A stretch of DNA of 64,000 nucleotides, taken from positions 62,001-126,000 of the forward strand of contig JAXMDC010000006.1 in NCBI GenBank assembly GCA_046349035.1, written 5' to 3'. Each line of letters starts with the position of its first letter. The stretch's first letter is position 1. The notes beneath the pieces were generated by a model, which saw only the letters and a list, made by a program, of their open reading frames with translations, was not told where the DNA came from and searched no databases. The DNA comes from JAXMDC01 sp046349035. GTDB lineage: Bacteria > Pseudomonadota > Alphaproteobacteria > Rhizobiales > Kaistiaceae. The translations under genes and the position numbers were made by a program. Shown here piece by piece: positions 1 to 7,854 of the stretch.

Positions 1-2
1 AC

Positions 3-734
3 CTCGCAGCGATCGAGGCGGCGATCACGCCGAAGACCCGCATCGTCGTCGTCAACACCCCGCACAACCCGACCGGCCGCATCTACCCGACCGAGACGCT
101 TGGCGAACTCGCCGAGCTGCTGGAGCGCGCCTCGCGGCGGATCGGCCGGCGCATCTTCATCCTCGCCGACGAGCCCTATCGCCGCCTTCGCTTCGACGGC
201 CGTGCCTTCGTCAGCCCGGCCGCCGTCTATCCCTGGACGCTGATCTCCTACAGCTACGGCAAGGTGCTGCTGGCGCCGGGGCAGCGCATCGGCTACCTGG
301 CGCTCTCGCCGCTGATGCCGGACGGCGAGCGGCAGGCGCTGTCTGGGGCATTGTTTGCGGCTCAGATGGCGCTCGGCTGGTGCTTCCCCAACGCGGTGAT
401 GCAATACGCCATCCCCGACCTCGAACGCCTCGCCATCGACGGCGCCGCGCTCGCCCGCCGCCGCGACCGCCTGACCGCGGCGCTAACCGCCGCCGGCTTC
501 GCCGTCCTGCCGCCGGAGGGGACGTTCTACCTCTGGGCGCGGTGGCCGGGGGGCGACGCGACGGGCGAGAGCGGCGAGCACCAGCCGCAATGGAACGCGC
601 TCGCCGACCGCGACGTGTTCGTGATGCCCGGCGAAGTCCTCGGCGGCCCCGGCCACCTCCGCATCAGCCTCACCGCCTCCGACGCCATGGTCGACGCCGC
701 CCTGCCGGCGTTCGCGGGGCTGGGCGGGGAATAG
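3..734 (+). CDS. class I/II PLP-dependent aminotransferase, 5'-truncated by window edge
   Basis: This is the C-terminal 243 residues of a pyridoxal-phosphate aminotransferase; the N-terminus lies outside the window and the open frame already runs at base 3. The fold-type I signature NTPHNPTG appears about 18 residues in. An ADEPYR segment (PLP-binding Asp, then Tyr) follows, then SYSYGK with the Schiff-base lysine, and an arginine in the C-terminal domain (HLRIS) that would bind the substrate carboxylate. These residues fix the family but not the substrate. It is a cytosolic enzyme, probably in amino acid metabolism. The gene ends 28 bp before the stop of a convergent gene of quite different base composition. 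Confidence 0.9.
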   Translation, partial: LAAIEAAITPKTRIVVVNTPHNPTGRIYPTETLGELAELLERASRRIGRRIFILADEPYRRLRFDGRAFVSPAAVYPWTLISYSYGKVLLAPGQRIGYLALSPLMPDGERQALSGALFAAQMALGWCFPNAVMQYAIPDLERLAIDGAALARRRDRLTAALTAAGFAVLPPEGTFYLWARWPGGDATGESGEHQPQWNALADRDVFVMPGEVLGGPGHLRISLTASDAMVDAALPAFAGLGGE

Positions 735-762
735 GGGGGCGGGTTCGCTCGGTCTCCGGAGA

Positions 763-1707
763 TCAATCCAGAAGCGAGCTTTCATCGCCTTTCGTCACTA
801 CGCCCAATACTTTTTGGACGTTGAAGGTATTGAAGTCGTTTTGATAAACGCCCAGGTGTGGTTCGAAAACTTGCTCGAAATGCAGCTCCACGTCCAACGC
901 ATCGCCGGCGCCTAAGAGAACCTCGCGACTAAACAACTTCTGAAGAAACATATCATCGCTTATTCGAGCGGAGATCGGCACTCCGTTCCACTCGAAGGAC
1001 CATTTGTGCTTTCCCGGCCTCAGCCACAACTTTAGAATTATGAGCCGAACTCGCTCTGCGATCCTCGCGCGCCGCCGAGCATCCTCCGAAATGATTTCCG
1101 GCAACGCAGCGAGCCTCGGAAAGTCGGAACGCGGAATTTGCACAAGGGGCGTCGTGTCTGCCAGTCTCGGTGTCAAACCGAAATTCTCCACCGCCGGATC
1201 ACTCTGCAATACATCAAAAGCTTGCGAAAGTTTCCTGCTGATCTCGAAGTCTTTCTGAGCGCTCCGCGAATGCTCGTAGACCGAGCGCGGTACAATTATC
1301 CTGTCGTCGCCGCGACTTATGATGACCTCTCGGTCATTGACATTTATCGCGACTGTTGTGTCATTGCTCAACAGCTTCTCGTAGATGAGGGTCGCTACCA
1401 CGGCCCAAAGCACGTTCTCAATTCCTCGCGAAAAGAATCCACCCAAACCCTTGTGAATCTTTTTGAGGATTGCCCTGAAGCTGCCGGGCCCCAGCGCTTC
1501 CAAGCGAATTTCGATTGACTGGCCAGGATCCAGTAATTGACTGACCGAGCGTGCTGCGTCTGCGAACGCCACGAGGGAATTTGCGAATGTGTAGGCGTCA
1601 ACACTGGCCAAAGGGCCGCCGTAGTGGATGACGATTTGGTCCCCGCTGACCTGGGACAGGTCGATCGTTCCCATGGCTTCCCCCGGCTCTCGCCAGTTGA
1701 CAGGCAT
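763..1707 (-). CDS. hypothetical protein, AT-richer than its surroundings
   Basis: I do not recognise this 314-residue protein. It has no signal peptide. One short hydrophobic stretch (about residues 96-112, around ENVLWAVVATLIYEKLL) could be a single membrane segment. The rest looks like a mixed alpha/beta soluble protein with a charged middle. The DNA is clearly less GC-rich than the genes on either side and uses many A/T-ending codons, which suggests recent transfer. The start at 1707 has GGAG about 8 nt upstream; an alternative ATG at 1674 follows a GGGGAA. It lies downstream of, and on the same strand as, two replication-type genes with which it may form a small accessory block. Confidence 0.6.
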   Translation of the reverse strand: MPVNWREPGEAMGTIDLSQVSGDQIVIHYGGPLASVDAYTFANSLVAFADAARSVSQLLDPGQSIEIRLEALGPGSFRAILKKIHKGLGGFFSRGIENVLWAVVATLIYEKLLSNDTTVAINVNDREVIISRGDDRIIVPRSVYEHSRSAQKDFEISRKLSQAFDVLQSDPAVENFGLTPRLADTTPLVQIPRSDFPRLAALPEIISEDARRRARIAERVRLIILKLWLRPGKHKWSFEWNGVPISARISDDMFLQKLFSREVLLGAGDALDVELHFEQVFEPHLGVYQNDFNTFNVQKVLGVVTKGDESSLLD

Positions 1708-1761
1708 ACCAGCAACTCCAAATTGGTGCGAATGTGATCCTTCGACCGGGACGGCGTGCCG

Positions 1762-2952
1762 TCACGGGCTCTCTGTGGCGGATGTGGCGGATGTGGCGGA
1801 TGTATCGGGAGGCGGCGCGAGGTAGCGTTCCCACGAGTCCTTGAGATCGGCTCGCAGATAGCCGCGGAAGAAGGCGGCTTCGATCCGTTTGGATACCGGC
1901 TTGATTTCGTAGCTCCGTAGCCGCACCGCCAGTCCTCGGGCGTCTAGCGGCTTGCCTTTGATGTCTCCCCATGGAGACTCGGGAATCTTGATCAACTCCT
2001 GGAGAAGGAAGTCGGTCGGCTGGAAGTCGGCCTCGCCGAATACATGTTTGAGGTCGGTGAGGAGTCTGATCCCCAAGCTGGGTGGCCTACCCCGAGCATC
2101 CGCCACAAGCGCCACAGCCGCCACACGCGCCACCTTCGGCCACTCCCCGCCCGCCGCGTCGGCGATGGCGAGGAGGGGTTCCCAGATGTCGGCGTTGCGG
2201 TCGGCGATCTCCGGCGGCAGGACCGGGCGGGCTTCGCCGAGGGTGCCGAGGCGGGTTGCCGCCCAGGCGGCGAGGCGGGTCGCCAGGAGTTCGGCGGCGG
2301 GCGCCTCGTCGCGGTCGCGGAACGGGTCGACGCGCTCGCCCGGCGCGCGGCGGCGCATCCGCACGACGATCGAGCGCGACATCAGCGTATCCGGCAGGTC
2401 GCCGAGGCCGGCCATCGCCAGCGCGCAATAGGCCGGGATCTCCTCCGGCACGACGCTCTTGCCCTTGACCGTGCAGCGGCCGGCGACGCCGCTCTTGTGG
2501 TGGCCGGCATTGAGCAGCGCGCGGATGTCCTCGTGCTCCTTGGCGCGCGGGCCGAACACCGTGTCGATCTCGTCGTAGAGGAGCGTCGTCTGGCCGGCGC
2601 CGACCTTGCGGAAGAGATAGGCGGGCGAGGTGTTGACCGCATGCACCGCGCCGGGGACGAGCAGCGCCGAGACTTCGAGCGCCCGCGACTTGCCGGAGGC
2701 GGGCTCCGGCGAGAGGAAGGCGATGCGCGGCGTGGTGTACCAGGCGTCCATCGCGTGGGTGTGGGCGATCCACAGCGTGTGGGCGACATGCGCGGCGTCG
2801 CTGGGATAGGCGATGAAGCGGCCGAGAAAGGCGTGGACCGCGTCGAGGATGACGGAGCCCTCGCGGTTGGTCGATTGGGCGGCGGCGGCGAGCGCTTGGC
2901 GCAGCGCCTCCAGGCCGTACATGCGGTGATAGTCGTTGGCGTCGACGGTCAT
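1762..2952 (-). CDS. DUF3631 domain ATPase
   Basis: This 396-residue cytosolic protein matches the DUF3631 family found beside primases in phages, plasmids and integrative elements. A P-loop (PEPASGKSRALE) lies near residue 85, followed by a Walker B-like LLYDEIDTVFG near residue 120. A sensor-type arginine region comes later (SRSIVVRMRRR). The C-terminus ends in a short TSATSATSAT run encoded by three tandem 9-bp copies of GTGGCGGAT (1775-1801, plus-strand reading). The start is 12 nt after the stop of the upstream primase-like gene, so the two are probably co-transcribed. The likely role is an ATPase assisting replication of a mobile element. No integrase is visible nearby, so the element may be a remnant. 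Confidence 0.8.
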   Translation of the reverse strand: MTVDANDYHRMYGLEALRQALAAAAQSTNREGSVILDAVHAFLGRFIAYPSDAAHVAHTLWIAHTHAMDAWYTTPRIAFLSPEPASGKSRALEVSALLVPGAVHAVNTSPAYLFRKVGAGQTTLLYDEIDTVFGPRAKEHEDIRALLNAGHHKSGVAGRCTVKGKSVVPEEIPAYCALAMAGLGDLPDTLMSRSIVVRMRRRAPGERVDPFRDRDEAPAAELLATRLAAWAATRLGTLGEARPVLPPEIADRNADIWEPLLAIADAAGGEWPKVARVAAVALVADARGRPPSLGIRLLTDLKHVFGEADFQPTDFLLQELIKIPESPWGDIKGKPLDARGLAVRLRSYEIKPVSKRIEAAFFRGYLRADLKDSWERYLAPPPDTSATSATSATESP

Positions 2953-2964
2953 GGCGGGAGCCTT

Positions 2965-4029
2965 CTAGCGAGAGGTCAAAGCGAGGAGATCGGCGAAGTT
3001 GGAGAGCTCGACGGAGAGGCCGCGCGCGGCGAGGCGGCGGACGAGTTGGAGAGCGTGGCGAAGGCCGGCGAGGTCGGCCTCGGCGAGGATGGTCGGCACG
3101 GCGTAGGCGGGAATGGCGTCGGCAAGCGCGGGCAGGCGGGAGGCGGAGCCCGCCGCCCAGACGCCGGCGCCGGTGGCGGCGGCAAGCGAGAGGCCGGTTT
3201 CGACCCCCTCGCAGAGGATGAGGTCGAGGCGGTCGGTCAGCGGCGAGAGGACGATCGGCACGCCGGCCGAGGGGCCGAGCATGATCTTCGCCGGCCCGCC
3301 GTCCGCCGCCTCCGCCTTGCCGCTGCCGTCGGGCTTGAGGCGGATCAGATGGATGCCGGCGACGCCGCTCTGATCGACGGCAAGCCGCCCCGGCTCCGGC
3401 TCGTCGGGGAAGGCGAAGGCGGAGACGATGGCGGGGGGATAAGTGCCCCGCCCGACCCCGAGGTCATCAGACCGAGGGGGAATGGCGGCAGTGCCCCGCC
3501 CGACCCCGAGGTCATCAGACCGTGGGGGAATGGCGGTAGTGCCCCGCCCGACCCCGAGGTCATCAGACCGAGGGGGAATGGCGGTAGTGAGAGACCTGGC
3601 GGGGAGGAACCCCATCGTCGGCGGATAGGGCGGCGGGCAGTGGCGGACCTCGCGGAGGTAGCGCTCGCCGATGCTGCCTTCGAGCGGCTGCCGTGCCGCC
3701 CAGAGGCGGCGGGCGAGGCGGAGCCGGTCCCCGTCGCCGTCCGCGCCGCCCTTCGCCGGGGCGAGCGGTCGAGGTTTGGAAGCAGGAGCGGCGCGCGCGG
3801 TCCTCGCCGGGCGGGGGCTGGTCCCGTCGCGGGCGCCGCCCTGGGCGCCGCAGCGGGCGCAGACGAAGCTGGCGAAGCCGGCCTCCTCCTGCCAGATGCG
3901 GAGCACCTTGCGGACGCGGTTGGCGGGGGCGCGGCGGGCCGGCCCGCAGAGCGGGCAGGGAACGTCGTGGATGCCGAGACGGCCGCCGGTGAGGGCGGCG
4001 AGATCGGCGAATGCGAGCGGCGAGGCCAT
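2965..4029 (-). CDS. zinc-finger/Toprim primase-like protein with inserted repeats
   Basis: I call a 354-residue protein starting at ATG 4029 (MASPLAFADLA), with GGAGAAGGA about 11 nt upstream; a longer open frame to 4113 has poorer support. The N-terminus has a CPLC...CARC four-cysteine zinc site (Cys25, 28, 57, 60), as in phage-type primases. The C-terminal part has a Toprim core: an LILCEGVETGLS motif with the metal-binding glutamate, and AEADLAGLRHA in place of the usual DxD region. Roughly residues 148-195 are three nearly identical 16-residue repeats (SDDLGVGRG core) not expected in this family. It pairs with the downstream DUF3631 ATPase. The combination suggests DNA priming for a plasmid, phage or integrative element. 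Confidence 0.75.
   Translation of the reverse strand: MASPLAFADLAALTGGRLGIHDVPCPLCGPARRAPANRVRKVLRIWQEEAGFASFVCARCGAQGGARDGTSPRPARTARAAPASKPRPLAPAKGGADGDGDRLRLARRLWAARQPLEGSIGERYLREVRHCPPPYPPTMGFLPARSLTTAIPPRSDDLGVGRGTTAIPPRSDDLGVGRGTAAIPPRSDDLGVGRGTYPPAIVSAFAFPDEPEPGRLAVDQSGVAGIHLIRLKPDGSGKAEAADGGPAKIMLGPSAGVPIVLSPLTDRLDLILCEGVETGLSLAAATGAGVWAAGSASRLPALADAIPAYAVPTILAEADLAGLRHALQLVRRLAARGLSVELSNFADLLALTSR
3443..3586. repeat. three tandem 48-bp repeats inside a primase-like gene
   Basis: Three copies of a 48-bp unit begin at 3443, 3491 and 3539 and differ at only a few positions. Each contains CCCGACCCCGAGGTCATCAG. The length is a multiple of three, so the host frame on the minus strand stays open and gains 16 residues per copy. 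The array sits between the zinc-finger and Toprim parts of the protein, a position suited to a linker insertion. Confidence 0.9.
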
Positions 4030-4228
4030 CGGCCGTCGTCCTTCTCCAGGGCCGTCCAAGCGCGGCCGTTTCCTCTCCTCCCTCCTGTCGCAACCGGCGC
4101 CGCCGGCCCCCACTCATGGCTGCTCTAGGAACGAATTGCGTACGAAATAAGGCAGAGAGGTAGGGGCAGGCGAGAATATTTGCTGCTAGCGGAGGGATCT
4201 GCGTTGGAGCGGCGGAGCGGCGGGCTCG

Positions 4229-5299
4229 TCAGCCGAGCAGCGCTTCGGCCCCCGACCACAGCTCGCGCACGATCGTCTCGGCGCTCTGCGCCCGCGCCAG
4301 CCCCGCTGCCTGTCCCGCCCAGGCCTGCATCCGCTCGACGTCGCCGGCTTCGACCGCCGCCGCCCGCATCGGCGCCGTCAGCCGGCGCTGACGCGGATAG
4401 GGCGCCGGCGGCGGCGCGGCGGGATCGGTCGCCGCCCGCACATAGGCGGTGTCGAGCGAGCGGCCGGCCCGCCCGCTGAAGACGCGGCTGACCGTGGTGT
4501 CCTCCGGTGCGGCGCGGCCGAGCGCGTCGGCCCAGGCGCCGGGGATTGCCGCCTCCGGCGCGCGGAGGAACGCCGTGCCGACCTGGACGGCGCTGGCGCC
4601 GAGGGCGAGCGCCGCGGCGACGCCCCGTCCGTCGCCGATGCCGCCGGCGGCGATCACCGGCACGTCGACCACATCGGCAATCGCCGGCACCAGGGCGGCG
4701 AGCCCGACCATGCGCCGTTCCGCTCCCGCCGCCGCGAAGGCGGCGCGATGGCCGCCCGCCTCGGCGCCCTGCGCGACGATCGCATCGGCTCCCGCCGCCG
4801 CTGCCGCCTTGGCCTCGGCGAGCGTCGAGACCGCCGCGAACCAGGCGATGCCGCGCCGCTTCAGCTCGGCGACGAACGCCGGCGGGAAGAGGCCCATCAC
4901 CGAGGAGGCGATCGCCGGCGAGGCTTCCAGCATCGCCGCGCATTGCGCCGCGAAGTCGGGCGCCTGCGTGTCGTTGGGGCGTTCCGGCGGCGCCGGCCCG
5001 AACCCGGCAAGGAAGCTGCGGAGCCGCGCATCGTGCGCGGCATCGGCCGCCGGCTCCGCCTCGGGGATCCAGTTGTTGAGCTGGAACGGGCCGGCGGTCT
5101 TGGCCCGCACCGCCCTCGCCCAGCCGAGGATCTCCTGCGGCTGCATCGTCAAGACGCCTGCCGCGCCGGCGCCGCCGCCCTCGGCGACCGCGACCGAAAG
5201 CGCCGGCGAGGGGACGCCCGCCATCGGCGCCAGGAACACCGGCACGCGCATGCCGAAGCGGGCGGCAAAGGCGCTGCCGCGGGCAAGGAGGGCGCTCAT
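4229..5299 (-). CDS. nitronate monooxygenase (2-nitropropane dioxygenase family)
   Basis: This is a 356-residue FMN-dependent TIM-barrel enzyme that would oxidise nitronates or alkyl nitro compounds. Visible family features are the N-terminal PVFLAPMAGV strand, a QGAEAGGHR segment whose histidine matches the catalytic His of the family, and the phosphate-binding PVIAAGGIGDGRG and ALGASAVQVGTAFL motifs. The start ATG at 5299 is 5 nt after the stop of the nrsF-like gene. A longer frame running upstream to 5959 belongs to that neighbour in a shifted frame, not to this protein. The tight spacing suggests co-transcription with the sigma and anti-sigma genes, which is an unexpected partner for a nitronate enzyme. 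Confidence 0.88.
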   Translation of the reverse strand: MSALLARGSAFAARFGMRVPVFLAPMAGVPSPALSVAVAEGGGAGAAGVLTMQPQEILGWARAVRAKTAGPFQLNNWIPEAEPAADAAHDARLRSFLAGFGPAPPERPNDTQAPDFAAQCAAMLEASPAIASSVMGLFPPAFVAELKRRGIAWFAAVSTLAEAKAAAAAGADAIVAQGAEAGGHRAAFAAAGAERRMVGLAALVPAIADVVDVPVIAAGGIGDGRGVAAALALGASAVQVGTAFLRAPEAAIPGAWADALGRAAPEDTTVSRVFSGRAGRSLDTAYVRAATDPAAPPPAPYPRQRRLTAPMRAAAVEAGDVERMQAWAGQAAGLARAQSAETIVRELWSGAEALLG

Positions 5300-5304
5300 C
5301 GATG

Positions 5305-5959
5305 TCAGCTGCGCGCCGCGCCCGGCCAGCGGATCACCGTCCGCCCGAAGAGGGCCAGCAGCGGCGCCGCCAGCCACGCCAGGCCGAAGTGCCAGACAAG
5401 CGCGGTCGGCGTCACGTCGGCATGGTGGAAGAACTGCAGCGCGAAGGCGACCGTCGCCGCCGGCGCCAGCGCCGCATAGAAAAGCGTCAGCCGCGGCGCC
5501 AGCGGCAGCGCCCGCCGCAGCATCAGCAGCATTGCCGCCGCCGGCACGATGCCGGCAATCGCCATCGCCGGCAGGCAGCCGAAATCGATGCCGAGGCCGA
5601 ACCAGGCCGCGCCGCTCTCGGCGATCCCGTCGGCGCAGGCGGCCCCGAGCGTGAACAGCCAGAGCCCCAGCGGCGGCAGCGGCGCCAGGCGGTAGAGGCG
5701 CGGCATGCCCGGCGTCGAGACCGCGAAGGCGGCCATCGCCGCGGCGATGGCGGTGGCGAGCGCGGCGCACTGCTCGGCCAAGAAGCGCGGCTCCTTGAGC
5801 AGCGCCGCCACGTCGCGGTCGAAGCCGTGCCACACCGCCGTCGCGGCGATGAAGGAGGGCGATGCCGAGCCAGACCAGCGCCCGCGTCGCCGGCGCGGCC
5901 AGCCGGCGGACCGGCGTGCCGTCGTCGGCGAGGCGCTGGATGAGGGTTTCGGTGTCCAC
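5305..5959 (-). pseudogene. nrsF: NrsF-like (DUF1109) membrane anti-sigma factor, apparent frameshift
   Basis: NrsF proteins have about six membrane helices and hold the ECF sigma factor SigF inactive at the membrane. The N-terminal 35 residues (GTG start at 5959, MDTETLIQRLADDG...) lie in one frame. From about residue 36 the family-like sequence (FIAATAVWHGFDRDV and five or six hydrophobic segments, ending at 5305) continues in another. The span is 655 bp, one base more than a multiple of three. The break maps to a GAAGGAGGG run at 5851-5859, consistent with one inserted base. This is either a real inactivating mutation, which would release SigF, or an assembly error. The gene starts 3 nt after the sigma factor stop, the arrangement usual for sigF-nrsF pairs. 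Confidence 0.8.
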
Positions 5960-5962
5960 GGC

Positions 5963-6523
5963 TCAGGCGTCTCCGGTCAACTTGCGGCGCAGGCTCTTCA
6001 GCGCCCGATGCATCGCGATCTTCAGCGACGGCACGCTGGCGCCGCTGATCTCCGAGGCTTCCTTCAGCGACAGCTCCTCCAGCTTCAGGAGGCGCACCGC
6101 CGTCCTTTGCCCGGCCGGCAGGCCGGCGATGGCGTCCCTGAGGGCCGGGCGGTCGTCGTAGGCCGCCATATCCGAATTCGCTGCGGCAAGCTCAAAGGTT
6201 TCGGGGTGGTCCTCGGCCGCGACCTCGCGCCGCGCGCGGCGGTAGGTGCGGCGCTGGTGGTCGGCCAGGCGATTATTGGCGATGGCGAGGAGCCAGGGCA
6301 GGAACGGCCGGGCGGGGTTGTAGCTGGCGCGACCGGCATGAATGGCCATCAGGATGTCCTGGACGATGTCCTCGCGGTCGGCGGCGGCGATGGCGGCGCT
6401 CCGCCGTGCCACCGCGCGTCTGAGGATCGGCAGGATCGCGTCGAGCAGGCGCCGATAGGCGGCGCGGTCGCCGTCCTGCGCGGCCGCCATCAGCGCGGCG
6501 AAGTCTGTCGGCTCTCCGGTCAT
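5963..6523 (-). CDS. sigF: ECF RNA polymerase sigma factor, SigF type
   Basis: This 186-residue sigma-70 family protein has region 2 (around DREDIVQDILMAIHAGRASYNP...PWLLAIANN) and region 4 (LPAGQRTAVRLLKLEELSLKEAS followed by a helix-turn-helix, SGASVPSLKIAMHRALKSLRR). I place the start at ATG 6523 because GGAAGG lies 7 nt upstream; the open frame continues to a TTG at 6544. In Caulobacter, SigF with its NrsF partner controls bufferin operons in response to copper and oxidants. Here it sits next to nrsF and diverges from a bufferin operon carrying an exact SigF-type promoter, which supports the same role. No SigF-type promoter is visible in front of sigF itself. Confidence 0.9.
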   Translation of the reverse strand: MTGEPTDFAALMAAAQDGDRAAYRRLLDAILPILRRAVARRSAAIAAADREDIVQDILMAIHAGRASYNPARPFLPWLLAIANNRLADHQRRTYRRARREVAAEDHPETFELAAANSDMAAYDDRPALRDAIAGLPAGQRTAVRLLKLEELSLKEASEISGASVPSLKIAMHRALKSLRRKLTGDA

Positions 6524-6568
6524 CTGGCGCCTTCCCACCGGCAAGTGGTCGTGCCCGAGAGCGCGAGC

Positions 6569-6594
6569 GTAACCTTTTTGCCCGCCCCGGCGAA
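6569..6594 (+). promoter_or_regulatory. SigF-type ECF promoter for the bufferin operon
   Basis: GTAACC at 6569-6574 is followed after exactly 16 nt by CGAA at 6591-6594. This is the SigF promoter form described in Caulobacter. It lies 75 bp upstream of bufA1 and points toward it. Confidence 0.82.
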
Positions 6595-6668
6595 ATGGGA
6601 AACAGCGGGACCGGCCGGTCCCGCCCGCTCAGAGCGGCAATAACCCCGGAACGGGAGGAACACCCCCC

Positions 6669-6947
6669 ATGAACAATCGCCTGATGCTCGCCTCGCTTTT
6701 CGCCGCCGCCGTCGCCGCCCCGCAGGTCGCCACCGCGATCCCCGCCAACGGCCCGGTGGCCAAGCCCGCCTACAATGCCGAGAAGTGCTACGGCATCGCC
6801 AAGGCCGGCGAGAACGACTGCGCGGCGACCGGCAACCACTCCTGCGCCGGCCTGCAGAAGGTCAACAACGACCCGCAGGGCTGGATCTACGTGCCGACCG
6901 GCTACTGCGCCCGCATCACCGGCGCCAGCCTGACGCCGAAGGCCTAA
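6669..6947 (+). CDS. bufA1: bufferin-family metallophore precursor (BufA1, DUF2282)
   Basis: This 92-residue precursor has a signal peptide (about residues 1-23, ending at ATA) and a short mature part with four cysteines (Cys40, 51, 59, 80) in the DUF2282 pattern (AEKCYGIAKAGENDCAA, HSCAGL, GWIYVPTGYC). Bufferins are ribosomally made peptides whose cysteines are modified by a BufB/BufC enzyme and which bind copper in the periplasm. A GGGAGGAAC ribosome site precedes the ATG. It is the first gene of a four-gene operon behind a SigF-type promoter. Homology to DUF2282 is clear by eye. The copper role is inferred from the characterised family and from the context. Confidence 0.93.
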   Translation: MNNRLMLASLFAAAVAAPQVATAIPANGPVAKPAYNAEKCYGIAKAGENDCAATGNHSCAGLQKVNNDPQGWIYVPTGYCARITGASLTPKA

Positions 6948-6975
6948 GCTCACTCGACCCCAAGGCTCAAGGCAC

Positions 6976-7854
6976 ATGAACGTGGCCGCCTCCTCCCCGC
7001 GCCCTGCCCACCCCCTCGGTGCGGGCGTCGGTCTGCGGCTTCCCCACCTCCGCGAGGTGGCGGCCACTTTGCCCGCCGCGGCGTGGTTCGAGGTCCACCC
7101 CGAGAACGTCGTCGCCAATCCCCATGCCCGCGAGCTGCTGCGCTCGCTCGCCGAGCGCTACCCGCTGTCGCTGCACACTGTCGGCCTTTCGGTCGGCAGC
7201 GCCGGCGGCGTCGATCGAGAGCACCTCGCCCGCATCCGCGTCCTCGCCGACGAACTGCAGCCGTTCCTTCTCTCCGGCCATCTCGCCTGGTCGACCCACG
7301 CCGGCGAGTACCTGAACGACCTGCTGCCGCTCCCCTATGACGAGGAGACGCTCGCGGTCGTCGCCGACGAGATCGACGCCGTGCAGACCGGCCTTCGCCG
7401 CGTCTACCACCTGGAAAACCCGTCGAGCTATTTCGGCTTCGCCGGCTCGACCATGACCGAGGTCGAGTTCCTGACCGAGCTTGTCCGCCGCACCGGCTGC
7501 CGCCTCCTCTGCGACGTCAGCAACGTCCACGTTTCCTCGCGGAACCTCGGCTACGACCCCATCGCCTATCTCGACGGCCTCCCCGCCGGCGCCGTCGGCG
7601 AACTCCATCTCGGCGGCTTCGCCGTCGAGCCCGACCAGGGCGATCCGGAGGCGACGGTGATCGTCGATACCCACGACCGGCCGATAGATGACGCCGCTTG
7701 GGTGCTCTATTCCCACGCCGTCGCCCGATTCGGCCGGCAACCGACGCTGATCGAGTGGGACGCCGACCTTCCCACCCTCGCCGTCCTCCTCGGCGAAGCG
7801 GCGCGTGCCGACGCCATCGCCGCCTCGACCCTGGCCGCCCATGTCGCTGCTTGA
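6976..7854 (+). CDS. bufB: DUF692 multinuclear iron oxygenase, bufferin maturase (BufB)
   Basis: This is a 292-residue TIM-barrel protein of the DUF692/MbnB family, whose members use a multinuclear iron centre to oxidise peptide cysteines, for example to thiooxazoles. Metal-ligand segments visible along the chain are ERYPLSLHTVGLSVGS, LSGHLAWST, YHLENPSSYF, LLCDVSNVHV, ELHLGGF and VDTHDRPID. It has no signal peptide, so it acts in the cytoplasm on the precursor before export. The gene begins 28 bp after bufA1 and its 3' end overlaps bufC by 14 bp, implying translational coupling. Confidence 0.93.
   Translation: MNVAASSPRPAHPLGAGVGLRLPHLREVAATLPAAAWFEVHPENVVANPHARELLRSLAERYPLSLHTVGLSVGSAGGVDREHLARIRVLADELQPFLLSGHLAWSTHAGEYLNDLLPLPYDEETLAVVADEIDAVQTGLRRVYHLENPSSYFGFAGSTMTEVEFLTELVRRTGCRLLCDVSNVHVSSRNLGYDPIAYLDGLPAGAVGELHLGGFAVEPDQGDPEATVIVDTHDRPIDDAAWVLYSHAVARFGRQPTLIEWDADLPTLAVLLGEAARADAIAASTLAAHVAA

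Noticed and set aside
3443..3586. A CRISPR array
   Set aside because: The three units are contiguous copies without unique spacers and lie inside a coding frame.
763..4113. A complete prophage or integrative element
   Set aside because: No integrase, structural, mobilisation or attachment sequences can be seen; only two replication-type genes and one unknown gene are supported.
4229..5959. A single 576-residue fusion of an anti-sigma N-terminus and nitronate monooxygenase
   Set aside because: The middle section reads as Arg/Ala-rich nonsense in that frame, while the NrsF membrane domain lies there in another frame. A frameshift explains the join.
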